NCBI GenBank assembly: GCA_003241055.1
Contig: QFOD01000030.1
Coordinates: forward strand, 1-50,913
Reading direction: 5' to 3'
Length of the DNA stretch: 50,913 bases
Origin: Roseateles depolymerans
Lineage (GTDB): Bacteria > Pseudomonadota > Gammaproteobacteria > Burkholderiales > Burkholderiaceae_C
The notes under the pieces were generated by a model, which saw nothing but the letters and a program-made list of their open reading frames with translations, was not told the DNA's origin and did no database searches. Positions 7,609 through 15,222 of this stretch are shown here, piece by piece (the first letter of the stretch is position 1; each line of letters starts with the position of its first letter). The position numbers and the translations under genes are program-made.

Positions 7609-8280
7609 ATGGGAAGCCTTCATCTCGTCCGTCACGGGCAGGCCAGCTTTGGTGCCGCCGACTACGATCAGCTCAGCCAGCGAGGCGCCGAGCAGTGCCG
7701 CCGTCTGGGCGCCTACTGGCGCGAGCGCGGCCAGCAGTTCGACGCGGTGTTCACCGGCACCCTGCGTCGGCATGCGCAGTCGCTGGCCAGCCTGCGGGAG
7801 GGCCTGGACGCGGAGCTGCCGGCGCTGGCCTTGCCCGGGCTGAACGAGTACGACAGCGAAGCCCTGGTGCGCGCTGTGCACCCGGAGCCGCTGGCGCCAC
7901 CGCGTGATGCCGAGGCCGTGAAGCAGCACTTCCGGCTCCTGCGCCAGGGGCTGCTGGCCTGGATGCGTGGCGAGACGGCCCCGCTGGGCATGCCGAGCTT
8001 TGCGGGTTTTTCAGCCGGCGTGGCGGACGCGTTGCAGCGGGTGCTGGACCAGGGCGTGGGGCGTCAGGTGTTGATCGTCTCCAGTGGCGGCCCCATCTCC
8101 ACCGCCGTCGCCCAGGTGCTGGCGGCGCCGCATGAGACGCTGGTAGAACTGAACCTGCGCATGCGCAATTCGGCCGTCACGGAGTTCGGCTTCAACGCGC
8201 GGCGCCACCACCTCGTGACCTTCAACACGCTGCCGCACCTGGACGACGAACAGGGCCGGCGCCTCATCACGCATGCCTGA
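7609..8280 (+). CDS. Histidine phosphatase (phosphoglycerate mutase-like)
   Basis: A 223-residue branch-1 histidine phosphatase. The catalytic RHG is at residues 8-10 (HLVRHGQASFG), and the second His lies in the VSSGGPISTAV region, where Ser-Ser-Gly-Gly stands in place of the usual SHGG. Other relatives in Burkholderiales show the same SSGG form. The enzyme should remove phosphate from a small metabolite, but the replaced second-shell His makes the substrate hard to predict. The ATG at 7609 was chosen because upstream in-frame codons look non-coding. It is convergent with the PEP-CTERM gene, 31 bases apart. Confidence 0.85.
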   Translation: MGSLHLVRHGQASFGAADYDQLSQRGAEQCRRLGAYWRERGQQFDAVFTGTLRRHAQSLASLREGLDAELPALALPGLNEYDSEALVRAVHPEPLAPPRDAEAVKQHFRLLRQGLLAWMRGETAPLGMPSFAGFSAGVADALQRVLDQGVGRQVLIVSSGGPISTAVAQVLAAPHETLVELNLRMRNSAVTEFGFNARRHHLVTFNTLPHLDDEQGRRLITHA

Positions 8281-8311
8281 GGCGCCGCAGGCGCGGCGCG
8301 CGGCGGATGAC

Positions 8312-8965
8312 TCAGGCTGCAGCGGCGGGCAGCCGCCCCAGCTTGCGGCCCGCGAGCAGACCAGCCAGTGCCAGACCGGCCAGCGCCATTGAGCCCGGTT
8401 CGGGCAGCTGCTGGCCGGGTGTGTCGTTGGGCGTGGTGACGCAGTTGGCCGTGCAGGCGGAGGTGGCCAGCATGTCGGCTGACAGCAGGCTGCCGATGAT
8501 GTTGTCGCTCAGCCCCTGTGTGAAGCCGACCTTCAGGTGCAGAGGCCCGTCCAGCGCGATCTGAGTTCCCTCGAGATTGAAGGTCAGCATCAGGTCGTTG
8601 CTCAGCGCCACATTGGGCGCCGAACTCAGGCACAAGCCGCCCGATTTGGCGTTTGCACTGCAACCCTGGCCGTTCAGCTCGGTGATGCGGTAGGACCAGG
8701 TGGTGTCCGCCGCATTGCTGCTGACGGTGATGCCGCTCAGGCCGGTCAGCGGGCCCAGGCCCTTGAAGGCCAGGAAGCCGAGGTGGTCTGCCGAGGCCCA
8801 GTCGCCGGTGGCGTCGAGCGCGTGCTGGATGCGCAGCGTGAAGCTGTCGGCGTCGATCTGGTGAAAGCTGAAATCCACGCCCTGGGCGCTCACGACATAG
8901 TCCGCATGGGCGGAGCCCTGCCAGCCGAGAAACAGTGCAGCGACGAGGGCGAGGGGTTTGAGCAT
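8312..8965 (-). CDS. PEP-CTERM sorting domain protein
   Basis: A 217-residue exported protein with a signal peptide (MLKPLALVAALFLGWQGSAHA), a beta-rich body with a CxxxC pair (TSACTANCV), and a C-terminal sorting signal: PEPGSMALAGLALAGLLAGRK, i.e. the PEP motif, a short hydrophobic helix and basic residues. The tail continues for about nine residues past the basic cluster (LGRLPAAAA), slightly longer than usual. Exosortase is expected to cleave at the PEP motif in the inner membrane before the protein is delivered to the surface or extracellular matrix. No exosortase gene is in the window. The function of the body is unknown. Confidence 0.85.
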   Translation of the reverse strand: MLKPLALVAALFLGWQGSAHADYVVSAQGVDFSFHQIDADSFTLRIQHALDATGDWASADHLGFLAFKGLGPLTGLSGITVSSNAADTTWSYRITELNGQGCSANAKSGGLCLSSAPNVALSNDLMLTFNLEGTQIALDGPLHLKVGFTQGLSDNIIGSLLSADMLATSACTANCVTTPNDTPGQQLPEPGSMALAGLALAGLLAGRKLGRLPAAAA

Positions 8966-9049
8966 CACGAAAGACCGCAGCAGGCGGGTTGTGCAAGGTT
9001 GGCTTGATTCTGGACGGGCACATGCCCGCAGACAGCCCCGCGGTAAGGT

Positions 9050-9064
9050 GGCAAGACCTGGCAC
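9050..9064 (-). promoter_or_regulatory. Candidate promoter/operator shared with another PEP-CTERM gene
   Basis: On the minus strand this reads GTGCCAGGTCTTGCC and ends 84 bases before the ATG at 8965. A 13/15 match, GTGCCGGGTTTTGCC, lies 73 bases before the PEP-CTERM gene at 15223. Each contains TGCC-N7-TGCC, an 11-base period. The TTGC half resembles a sigma-54 -12 element, but the -24 GG is not preserved. Confidence 0.35.
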
Positions 9065-9141
9065 TGTCTTGATTAAGCTCCCCGTGACCGAGGGGTAGGG
9101 GCGTGTTTCGGTCGGTGTGCAGGGTCGGGTTTTGCAAGCTG

Positions 9142-9150
9142 TGCTATATT
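9142..9150 (+). promoter_or_regulatory. Extended -10 promoter of the cold-shock gene
   Basis: TGCTATATT is an extended -10 element (TGn plus TATATT), and no good -35 hexamer is at the right distance. The next coding start is 198 bases away, which gives the long 5' leader typical of cspA-type genes. Confidence 0.5.
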
Positions 9151-9157
9151 CGGGGAA

Positions 9158-9348
9158 TAGATTCGCACAAGACCGTTTTTCACAGGTCTTATCTGCAGCC
9201 CCGCCGGCCTTCCCCAGGCCCATCTCGCGAGCGGCTCGCTCCAGCTTCCACCCCGCTGATTGCTCTTGAGTGTTTCTGTCTCCGGCCGTGCATGGCGCCG
9301 GCGGAGGGCGTTCGCCATCTTTTTCATTTTTCCAACGCAATAAACACC
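9158..9348 (+). promoter_or_regulatory. Cold-shock mRNA 5' leader
   Basis: About 190 bases of transcribed but apparently non-coding sequence before the cold-shock ORF, with a pyrimidine-rich tract just upstream of the start (ATCTTTTTCATTTTTCC at 9317-9333). Long leaders of cspA-type mRNAs act as temperature-dependent structural switches in other bacteria, and the same is inferred here from position only. Confidence 0.45.
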
Positions 9349-9561
9349 ATGGCTATTCAAACCGGCATCGTGAAGTGGTTCAACGACACCAAGGGCTTCG
9401 GCTTCATCGCTCCCACCGATGGCAGCAAGGATCTCTTCGCCCACCAGAGCGAAATCCGCAACAACGGCGGTTTCCGCACGCTGGCCGAAGGCGCCCAGGT
9501 GGAGTTCGAGGTCAAGGAAGGCCCCAAGGGTCTCCAGGCCGCGAACATCCGCGCGATCTGA
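9349..9561 (+). CDS. cspA: Cold-shock protein, CspA family
   Basis: A 70-residue single cold-shock domain. The RNP1 motif KGFGFI is at residues 15-20 and the RNP2-like DLFAHQSEI at 28-36, preceded by GIVKWFND and followed by VEFEVKEGPKGLQAANI. It binds single-stranded RNA and DNA and melts mRNA structure. Whether this paralogue is cold-induced is not shown by the coding sequence, but the long leader supports that. The length is exactly that of the family. Confidence 0.95.
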   Translation: MAIQTGIVKWFNDTKGFGFIAPTDGSKDLFAHQSEIRNNGGFRTLAEGAQVEFEVKEGPKGLQAANIRAI

Positions 9562-9656
9562 GCGTTCACCACTGCCGACCGGGGCGCGGCCAATCGCCCC
9601 ATTCCCGAAACCGCGCCAAGACGGTTCTGCCGATCAAGGCGCACACCTCAAGCCAT

Positions 9657-9872
9657 ATGCAAAAGAACAGCATTGAGGTGGGGCGCTTCACAGTCTCACC
9701 CATGACCCAAACCGATGCCGACGGACAGTTCGTCGCCTCGGTCTCCATCCGTTCCGGCAAAGGAACGGCCACCACCGACCGCGTCTGGCGTTTCGTCCAG
9801 CGCTTCACCAGCCGGGAATCCGCGCTGAGCTACGCCGCCAACGAGGGCGTGGCCTGGGCACACCGCCACTGA
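9657..9872 (+). CDS. Small conserved protein downstream of cspA
   Basis: A 71-residue protein with no signal peptide or membrane segment. It starts MQKNSIEVGRFTVSP, has a strand-rich middle (FVASVSIRSGKGTATTDRVW) and ends RFTSRESALSYAANEGVAWA. Similar short proteins follow csp genes in many Burkholderiales, so co-expression with the cold-shock protein is likely. The function is unknown. The two genes are 95 bases apart without an obvious terminator. Confidence 0.75.
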   Translation: MQKNSIEVGRFTVSPMTQTDADGQFVASVSIRSGKGTATTDRVWRFVQRFTSRESALSYAANEGVAWAHRH

Positions 9873-9924
9873 GCGCGGGCCTGCGCAGCGGCCGGGGCGC
9901 GGCTCGGGGACAATCCGTGCCCTG

Positions 9925-11166
9925 ATGTTCACGTCCCTGATCACCCCGCCGCCGGCAGTCGATGCGCCGGCCCATGAGCGTTTTCTGCACCTCGTCCGCC
10001 TGGCGCTGGCGGGCGGACAGTTCGGCAAGCTGCTGCTGTCCGGCCCCGTCGGCGACGACACCGATGTGGAGCGCCTCACCGTTCGCCGCATCGAACTGCG
10101 CGGCGAGCCGGCGCTGAGCTTTTTGTGGCGGCACACCACCCGCGACATCACGAAGAACCATGCACCCGAGGCCGGGCTGGCCGAGATCGCGTCCCTGCTG
10201 GGGGCGCGCTTTCGCAACGCCCACCTGCACACCAGCGCCGAAGAGGTGCAGTTCGCGGTAAGCCGCAAGGGCCGCGAGACGCTGCGCGTGACGCGGCTCG
10301 ATGCGCCGGCCGATGCGGCGCCCGCTCCGGCCGGGCACGACAAGGCCAAGCACCGCCCGCTGGAAATGCGCCACCCGGTCTGGTCCGCGCTGGGGCTGAC
10401 CCATCTCGTGAAGGGCGAGCCGGCCCTGGTGCCAGCGATGGCGCGCAAGTGGAAGCAGATCAATCGCTTCGTCGAGATCCTGTCCGGCGCGGTGCACGAG
10501 GCGGGCCTGGATGCGCCCGGGGCGCCGGTGCGGGTGGCGGACTTCGGCTCGGGCAAGGGCTACCTGACCTTTGCCGTGCACGACTGGCTGCGCGCGCAAG
10601 GCCTGGCCCCACGGGTCACCGGCATCGAGCTGCGCGACGACATGGTCACGCTGTGCAACGGCGTCATCGAGGGCGAGCAGCTGCAGGGCATACGCTTCGA
10701 CCAGGGTGACGTGCGCACCCAGCCCGTCCAGCCGCTGGACGTGATGATCGCCCTGCATGCCTGCGACATCGCCACCGACCATGCGCTGCACGTGGGCCTG
10801 CAAAGCGGCGCCCGCGTCATCATGAGCTCGCCCTGCTGCCACAAGGAGTTGCGCCCGCAGATGACGCTGCCCCACGTGCTGCGGCCCATGCTTCAGCACG
10901 GCATCCACCTGGGCCAGGAGGCCGAGATGGTGACCGACTCTCTGCGCGCGTTGCTGCTGGAGAGCCAGGGCTATCACACCCAGGTGTTCGAGTTCATCGC
11001 GCTGGAGCACACCAGCAAGAACAAGATGATCCTGGCCGTGAAGGCGCAGGGGCCGGCCGCCGAGGCGCTGGCCGCGAGGCGGCCGGAGCTGCTGGCGCAG
11101 ATCGCCGAGATCAAGCGCTTCTACGGGCTGCGGGAGCAGCGCCTGGAGCAGCTGCTGGCGGCCTGA
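9925..11166 (+). CDS. SAM-dependent methyltransferase (Methyltransf_32/METTL25-like)
   Basis: A 413-residue protein. The first 150 residues form an N-terminal domain (SFLWRHTTRDITKNH, LHTSAEEVQFAVSRKGRETL). The Rossmann methyltransferase domain begins with VADFGSGKGYLTFAVHDWL (SAM-binding glycine loop), then TGIELRDDMV (acidic ribose-binding residue), ALHACDIATDHAL and the signature SSPCCHKEL. That CCH signature is characteristic of the Methyltransf_32 group, which includes eukaryotic METTL25/RRNAD1. The substrate in bacteria is not established, with RNA or a ribosomal component being possible. The start is the ATG at 9925, 52 bases after the small protein. Confidence 0.8.
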   Translation: MFTSLITPPPAVDAPAHERFLHLVRLALAGGQFGKLLLSGPVGDDTDVERLTVRRIELRGEPALSFLWRHTTRDITKNHAPEAGLAEIASLLGARFRNAHLHTSAEEVQFAVSRKGRETLRVTRLDAPADAAPAPAGHDKAKHRPLEMRHPVWSALGLTHLVKGEPALVPAMARKWKQINRFVEILSGAVHEAGLDAPGAPVRVADFGSGKGYLTFAVHDWLRAQGLAPRVTGIELRDDMVTLCNGVIEGEQLQGIRFDQGDVRTQPVQPLDVMIALHACDIATDHALHVGLQSGARVIMSSPCCHKELRPQMTLPHVLRPMLQHGIHLGQEAEMVTDSLRALLLESQGYHTQVFEFIALEHTSKNKMILAVKAQGPAAEALAARRPELLAQIAEIKRFYGLREQRLEQLLAA

Positions 11167-11176
11167 GCCCACCCGC

Positions 11177-11195
11177 AAGGGCAGGCTTGCCCTTT
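11177..11195 (+). terminator. Weak hairpin terminator
   Basis: AAGGGCA (11177-11183) and TGCCCTT (11188-11194) form a 7-bp stem with a four-base loop, followed by a short T run. It lies just after the methyltransferase stop. Confidence 0.4.
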
Positions 11196-11269
11196 GCTCA
11201 GGGGACACGGCGCCGGTGGCGGTGCATTTGCCGCCGCAAGCCGGGGGCTGCTCCCTATCATCGGCCGTC

Positions 11270-13882
11270 ATGGCCATCGCCCACACCAAGATCCGCCCGC
11301 CCCGGCCGCGTGCCGGGCAGCTGATCCAGCGCCCGGCGCTGCTCGCCCGGCTGGAGCGGGCACTGGATGCCGGCCAGTCGCTGCTGCTGTGTGCGCCGGC
11401 CGGGTTCGGCAAGACGGCGCTGCTGAGCCAGTGGCTGGCGCAGCTGCCGGGCGACGTGGCGCTGGCCTGGGTGGCGCTGGACGAGGGCGACGACCTGGCC
11501 CGGCTGCTGGATTGCCTGTTCGCGGCGCTGGAGCCCTTCGACCTGCCCTGGCGCACGGCGCCGGAGGGTCTGCGCGATGCGGCGCTGCGCGGTGGCGACG
11601 AGCTGCTGCGCGTGGCCGATGTGATGCTCAACACGCTGGACGCCAGCGACGCGCCGCGCGGCCTGATCGTGCTGGACGATGTGCACCACCTGGCGGATGC
11701 CGCCTCGCTGCAGTTTCTCGACCGCTGGCTGGCGCGTCTCGGCGAGCGCTGGCACCTGGTGCTGAGCGCACGGCAGGAGCCGGCGCTGCGCCTGGCCCGG
11801 CGGCGCGCCTCGGGCGGGCTGGTGGACGTGGCCGCGACGCAGCTGGCGCTGGACGCGATGGAGGTGGCCCAGATCGCGGCGGCGCTGGGCCAGGACACGG
11901 CGACGGCGCAGCGCCTGTTCGAGCGCAGCGGCGGCTGGCCCGCCGGCCTGCGTCTGGCCCTGGGCGGTGCCGGCGCCGGCGCGATCGACCGGGCGGCCTT
12001 CGACTACCTGGCCAGCGAGGTGCTCGACCGGCTGGAGCCTGGGCTGCAGGGCTTCCTGCTGCGCTGCTGCGTGCTCTATGAACTCGATGCGGCCCGCTGC
12101 GAGGCGCTCGGCGAGCCGCCGCAGCAGGCCGCCCACTGGCTGCGCGAGATCGAACGGCAGGCGCTGTTCGTCACGGTGGTGGACGTGGCGCCGCTGACGC
12201 TGCGCCTGCACCAGCTGTTCCGCGACATGCTGCGTCAGCGCCTGCAGCATGAACAGCCGGTGCTGCGGGCCGAGCTGCTGGCGCGTGCCGCCGCGCTGGA
12301 AGCCGACCCGGGGCGGCGCCAGGGCCTGTTGCTGGCCGCGGGTCAGCCGCAGCGCGCGGCCGAGCTGCTGCTGGCCGAGGCGCCGGTGCTGATCAGTGGC
12401 ATTGGCGCTGCGGCCCTGCTGGAGCTGGTGCAGCGCTTCGCGCCGGACTTTGCCGACGCCAGCCCCGAGCTGCACCGCGCCCGTGCGATCGCGTTGTGGC
12501 GGGATTGGGAGGCGGGGCGGGCGCACTGGCACCTGGAGCAGGCCGAGCAGCTCTATGCCGCGCGGGGTGACGAGCCCGGCCTGCTGGCCACGCGGGTGCA
12601 TCGCGGCGTGCTGCTGATTGCGCAGGGGCGGCTGGCCGAGACGGAACAGCTGCTGCAGGAGGTGGACCTGTCGCGCCTGACCGGCGAGGCCCTGCGCACC
12701 GCACAGCTGGTGCAGATCTGGCACGCCCTGGAAACGGGGCATTTCAACGCCGTGGCCGGGCTGTTCGAACAGCGCCTGCAGGCGCTGCTGCAGGTGCCCA
12801 CCGTAGAGGCCTGGTACGACGGTGTGCCGCCGCCCCGCCAGCTCTGCTGCCTCGGCATGGCGCCGCTGGCGGAGCGCTGGTTCGCCGGCTCGCAGGTGCT
12901 GCGCGGCGAACGCACGCTGCCGCTGGCGCGCATGTGCCAGGCCTGGAACCTGTGCTGGCAGGGCCGGCTGACCGAATCCCGCGACATGCTGGCCCGCGCC
13001 GAGGCCGACGCTGCCTGGGTGGGCCAGCAGGTCATCCTGCGCAACCATGGGCTGGCGCTGCGGGCGCTGCATGCCATGCTGGCCGGCGATATCGGCCAGG
13101 CGCTGGACCTGGGGCGGCAGCGCATTGCCGAGCACGTGCCGGGCTATGGCGCCTGGGCCCTGTGGCAGAACCTGTTCTTCTCGGCGCGGGTGGCGGCTTC
13201 CTGCGGTGCGGCCGATCTGCTGCAGCAACTGCTGGACAGGCTCACCCGGCTGGCCGCGGAGCTGCCCGATCTGGTCACCGAACACCGTCCCGCGCCGCTG
13301 CTGGCGTTGCAGGGCCAGCTCGCCTGGCTGCAGGGCCGCCCCGACGCGGCGTTGCAGGCCTGGCGGGAGGTGCTGCGGCATGAGGAAGGGCACGACCTGC
13401 TGGGGCATGGCGCCGAAACGCGGCTGCGCCTGGGGGCAGCCCTGCTGGCGCGTGGGGAGCCTGGCGATGTCGACGAGGCCCTGACCCTGCTGGTGCCTGC
13501 CCTGTCCCGCCGGGAGCCCGGGGGGCTGCTCTGGGCGCCGGCGCTGCTGGCCGAGCTGGGCGGGCGCGATTGGCAGGCCTGGCTGGAGCCCGCCGCCCAG
13601 GCCCGGCTGAGGCATTGGCTGGCGGAACTCGGCCCGCCGCCCGAGCCCCCCGCGGCGGCGCCGGTGGATGAGCTGCTGTCGGGCCGCGAAGCGGAGGTGC
13701 TGGCGCACATCGCTGCGGGCGCCAGCAACAAGCACATCGCCCGTGCGCTCGACATCAGCCCGCACACCGTGAAACGGCATGTGGCCAACATCCTCGACAA
13801 GCTGGCGCTGGACTCGCGCGGCCAGGCCGCGGCCTGGTGGCGCGAGCGGCTGCCCGCCACGGGGCCGGGCCAGCTGGCCTGA
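11270..13882 (+). CDS. MalT-type LuxR family transcriptional regulator
   Basis: About 870 residues, the size of the MalT/LAL regulators. It opens with TKIRPPRPRAGQLIQRPALL, then a Walker A loop in CAPAGFGKTALLSQW (residues 42-50) and a Walker B-like LIVLDDVHHL, typical of STAND ATPases. A long helical TPR-like sensor region follows. The C-terminal LuxR helix-turn-helix is LSGREAEVLAHIAAGASNKH plus IARALDISPHTVKRHVANIL. Such proteins oligomerise with ATP and an inducer to activate transcription. The inducer and targets are unknown, and no obvious target operon is adjacent. The ATG at 11270 is preferred because the upstream in-frame extension is not conserved in type. Confidence 0.88.
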   Translation: MAIAHTKIRPPRPRAGQLIQRPALLARLERALDAGQSLLLCAPAGFGKTALLSQWLAQLPGDVALAWVALDEGDDLARLLDCLFAALEPFDLPWRTAPEGLRDAALRGGDELLRVADVMLNTLDASDAPRGLIVLDDVHHLADAASLQFLDRWLARLGERWHLVLSARQEPALRLARRRASGGLVDVAATQLALDAMEVAQIAAALGQDTATAQRLFERSGGWPAGLRLALGGAGAGAIDRAAFDYLASEVLDRLEPGLQGFLLRCCVLYELDAARCEALGEPPQQAAHWLREIERQALFVTVVDVAPLTLRLHQLFRDMLRQRLQHEQPVLRAELLARAAALEADPGRRQGLLLAAGQPQRAAELLLAEAPVLISGIGAAALLELVQRFAPDFADASPELHRARAIALWRDWEAGRAHWHLEQAEQLYAARGDEPGLLATRVHRGVLLIAQGRLAETEQLLQEVDLSRLTGEALRTAQLVQIWHALETGHFNAVAGLFEQRLQALLQVPTVEAWYDGVPPPRQLCCLGMAPLAERWFAGSQVLRGERTLPLARMCQAWNLCWQGRLTESRDMLARAEADAAWVGQQVILRNHGLALRALHAMLAGDIGQALDLGRQRIAEHVPGYGAWALWQNLFFSARVAASCGAADLLQQLLDRLTRLAAELPDLVTEHRPAPLLALQGQLAWLQGRPDAALQAWREVLRHEEGHDLLGHGAETRLRLGAALLARGEPGDVDEALTLLVPALSRREPGGLLWAPALLAELGGRDWQAWLEPAAQARLRHWLAELGPPPEPPAAAPVDELLSGREAEVLAHIAAGASNKHIARALDISPHTVKRHVANILDKLALDSRGQAAAWWRERLPATGPGQLA

Positions 13883-13894
13883 GGGCCGGGCGCG

Positions 13895-14569
13895 TCAGGC
13901 GCTCATCAGGCCGGGCGCCGGCGCCTGGCCCAGCGCCCGGCACAACTTGGCCCAGGCGGGGTCGTCCAGCAGCGCGCGTGCCGAGCCCAGCACGGGGGCC
14001 TGGGCGGACGGCGGCATGCCCTGCACCACCAGGGCGCGCTCCGACGGGCTCAGCGCGGGCAGCATCCAGCGCAGCACCTCGGCCATGGTCTGGGGCTTGA
14101 CGTGGGCCAGGATGCGACCGTGCACGGCCTCCAGCTCCGCGTCGCTGTAGTGAGCCCACAGCACCTCGTTGTGGCGGCTCTCCTCCACCTCCATGTGCTG
14201 CAGCTGGTGGGCGACGAAGGCGGCGTAGCGCCGGTACAGCCGGTGGGCCGCGGCGGCGCCGGGCAGCGCCCGCAGCGCAGCCGCATCGGCCCGCAGCGCG
14301 GCCAGCGTCTCGAAGTGGTCGTCGTGCTCGACGGCGATTTCCAGGCTGGCGCCGCGCTGCCGGCCTTCCAGCGCCGGGTGCACGAACTCGTTCTCGTGCT
14401 CGACATGGGCCTGCAGCAGGTCCAGCAGGCGTTCGAACTGCTGCAGCGTGGCGTCGAGGTCGGCGGCGTCGTCGACGTCGAGGCACCCCAGGCGCAGCAG
14501 GGTGTCGCCGAGCGCATGGCGCAGGCCCTTGTGGATATGGGCGTAGAGATCGTGTCGGGTGGTCGTCAT
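13895..14569 (-). CDS. Hemerythrin-like (HHE domain) protein
   Basis: A 224-residue cytoplasmic all-helical protein. Candidate di-iron ligands occur in order: RHDLYAHIHKGLRH, LQAHVEHENEFVHPAL, AVEHDDHFETL and FVAHQLQHMEVEE, matching the spaced His/Glu pattern of hemerythrin-like domains. The C-terminal third (ALSPSERALVVQGMPPSAQA) resembles the YtfE/DUF-type tail of larger HHE proteins. Proposed roles in the family are oxygen or nitric oxide sensing and iron-centre repair; none can be assigned here. An AGGAG ribosome site precedes the ATG at 14569. It is convergent with the LuxR gene, 12 bases apart. Confidence 0.85.
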   Translation of the reverse strand: MTTTRHDLYAHIHKGLRHALGDTLLRLGCLDVDDAADLDATLQQFERLLDLLQAHVEHENEFVHPALEGRQRGASLEIAVEHDDHFETLAALRADAAALRALPGAAAAHRLYRRYAAFVAHQLQHMEVEESRHNEVLWAHYSDAELEAVHGRILAHVKPQTMAEVLRWMLPALSPSERALVVQGMPPSAQAPVLGSARALLDDPAWAKLCRALGQAPAPGLMSA

Positions 14570-14727
14570 CGTGGGCTCCTGAGCGGGCCGGCCCTGCTAC
14601 CGCAGCCTTGGACCGGATGACGACAGTGTTCCGGGCGCGGGGTGGCGTCACATCGCCTGGATGGGCCATGCCGGCGGGCCACGGGTGGGTGCGCGGCATG
14701 GCTCCAGGCCGGGTGGATCACCCATGA

Positions 14728-14760
14728 AAAGGCCCCGACCGGGATGGACCCGGTCGGGGC
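14728..14760 (-). terminator. Strong rho-independent terminator on the minus strand
   Basis: A perfect 12-bp stem, GCCCCGACCGGG (14732-14743) with CCCGGTCGGGGC (14749-14760), and a five-base loop. On the minus strand it is followed by CTTTTCATG. There is no T run on the plus-strand side, so it stops leftward transcription. No minus-strand gene lies to its right. Confidence 0.75.
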
Positions 14761-15134
14761 GCAAGAGCGCATCACGCCGCCCGGGACGTGCACCTGTCGG
14801 CGCACATGGGGCTGCGGCGTGCATCACAGCGCAGGCGGCCGTTCGCGAAGCGGCACCCGTCAGGGTGTCGCGGAGCGGGCCGATCTTTGGGCTTGGTGTC
14901 GCGGGCGCTCTCGAGTGGCGCCTCGCCAGGGGCCGCAGCGTTGCCGGGGGCCGTGCACTGGTGACGGGATGGATCATCGCCGTGCCCCCGGCCAGGCAAA
15001 CCGGCGATCAGGCGGTCACGCCGCCCCTTAATTCGCGGCCTTGTTCACGTCGGGCGGCCCAAGTCCTTGTTCCGCCGGGGTGAACCCCATTGGGGCCGAT
15101 CCGGCCCCTCAGCCGCGGGGGTGGTCGGGAACCT

Positions 15135-15149
15135 GTGCCGGGTTTTGCC
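15135..15149 (+). promoter_or_regulatory. Candidate promoter/operator of the PEP-CTERM gene
   Basis: GTGCCGGGTTTTGCC lies 73 bases before the ATG at 15223 and matches 13 of 15 bases of the element before the PEP-CTERM gene ending at 8312. The GTGCC-N5-TTGCC arrangement partly resembles a sigma-54 -24/-12 promoter. Confidence 0.35.
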
Positions 15150-15222
15150 TTTAGCCTTCTTTACAGCTAGACACAGCCCCGTCGGCCGCGCGGATTGCGG
15201 CCTCTGCCCCGGAGTTCCGCCC

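Larger units (their letters stand above)
14570..15222. other. 650-base gap: promoters, structured DNA, possible minus-strand ncRNA
   Basis: No convincing protein gene lies here; the short frames lack coding bias. The right end holds the promoter region of the PEP-CTERM gene. The middle (about 14761-15050) is rich in inverted repeats, for example GCATCACGCCGC near 14769 against GCGGCGTG near 14814, and GGCGGTCACGCCGCC near 15015. It ends on the minus strand in a strong terminator at 14728-14760. A structured RNA transcribed leftward would explain a terminator with no gene in front of it, but I do not recognise a known RNA family. Confidence 0.35.

Noticed and set aside
9657..9872. Possibility that the small protein after cspA is a second cold-shock domain
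   Set aside because: It lacks RNP1 and RNP2 motifs and has a different length and charge pattern.
11258..13780. A long minus-strand frame over the LuxR gene, and other long frames opposite TonB, methyltransferase and Lol genes
   Set aside because: They are products of high GC and lie opposite genes with clear family motifs. The translations are low-complexity Gln/Arg/Ala-rich with no recognised domain.
14648..14977. Minus-strand frame of 109 codons in the gap near the orphan terminator
   Set aside because: It runs through the terminator hairpin, has no family resemblance and a codon pattern unlike its neighbours.
14960..15060. Cyclic-di-GMP riboswitch-like sequence (GGCAAACC stretch)
   Set aside because: The conserved GEMM core GGACGCAAAGCC is missing and the stems do not fit.
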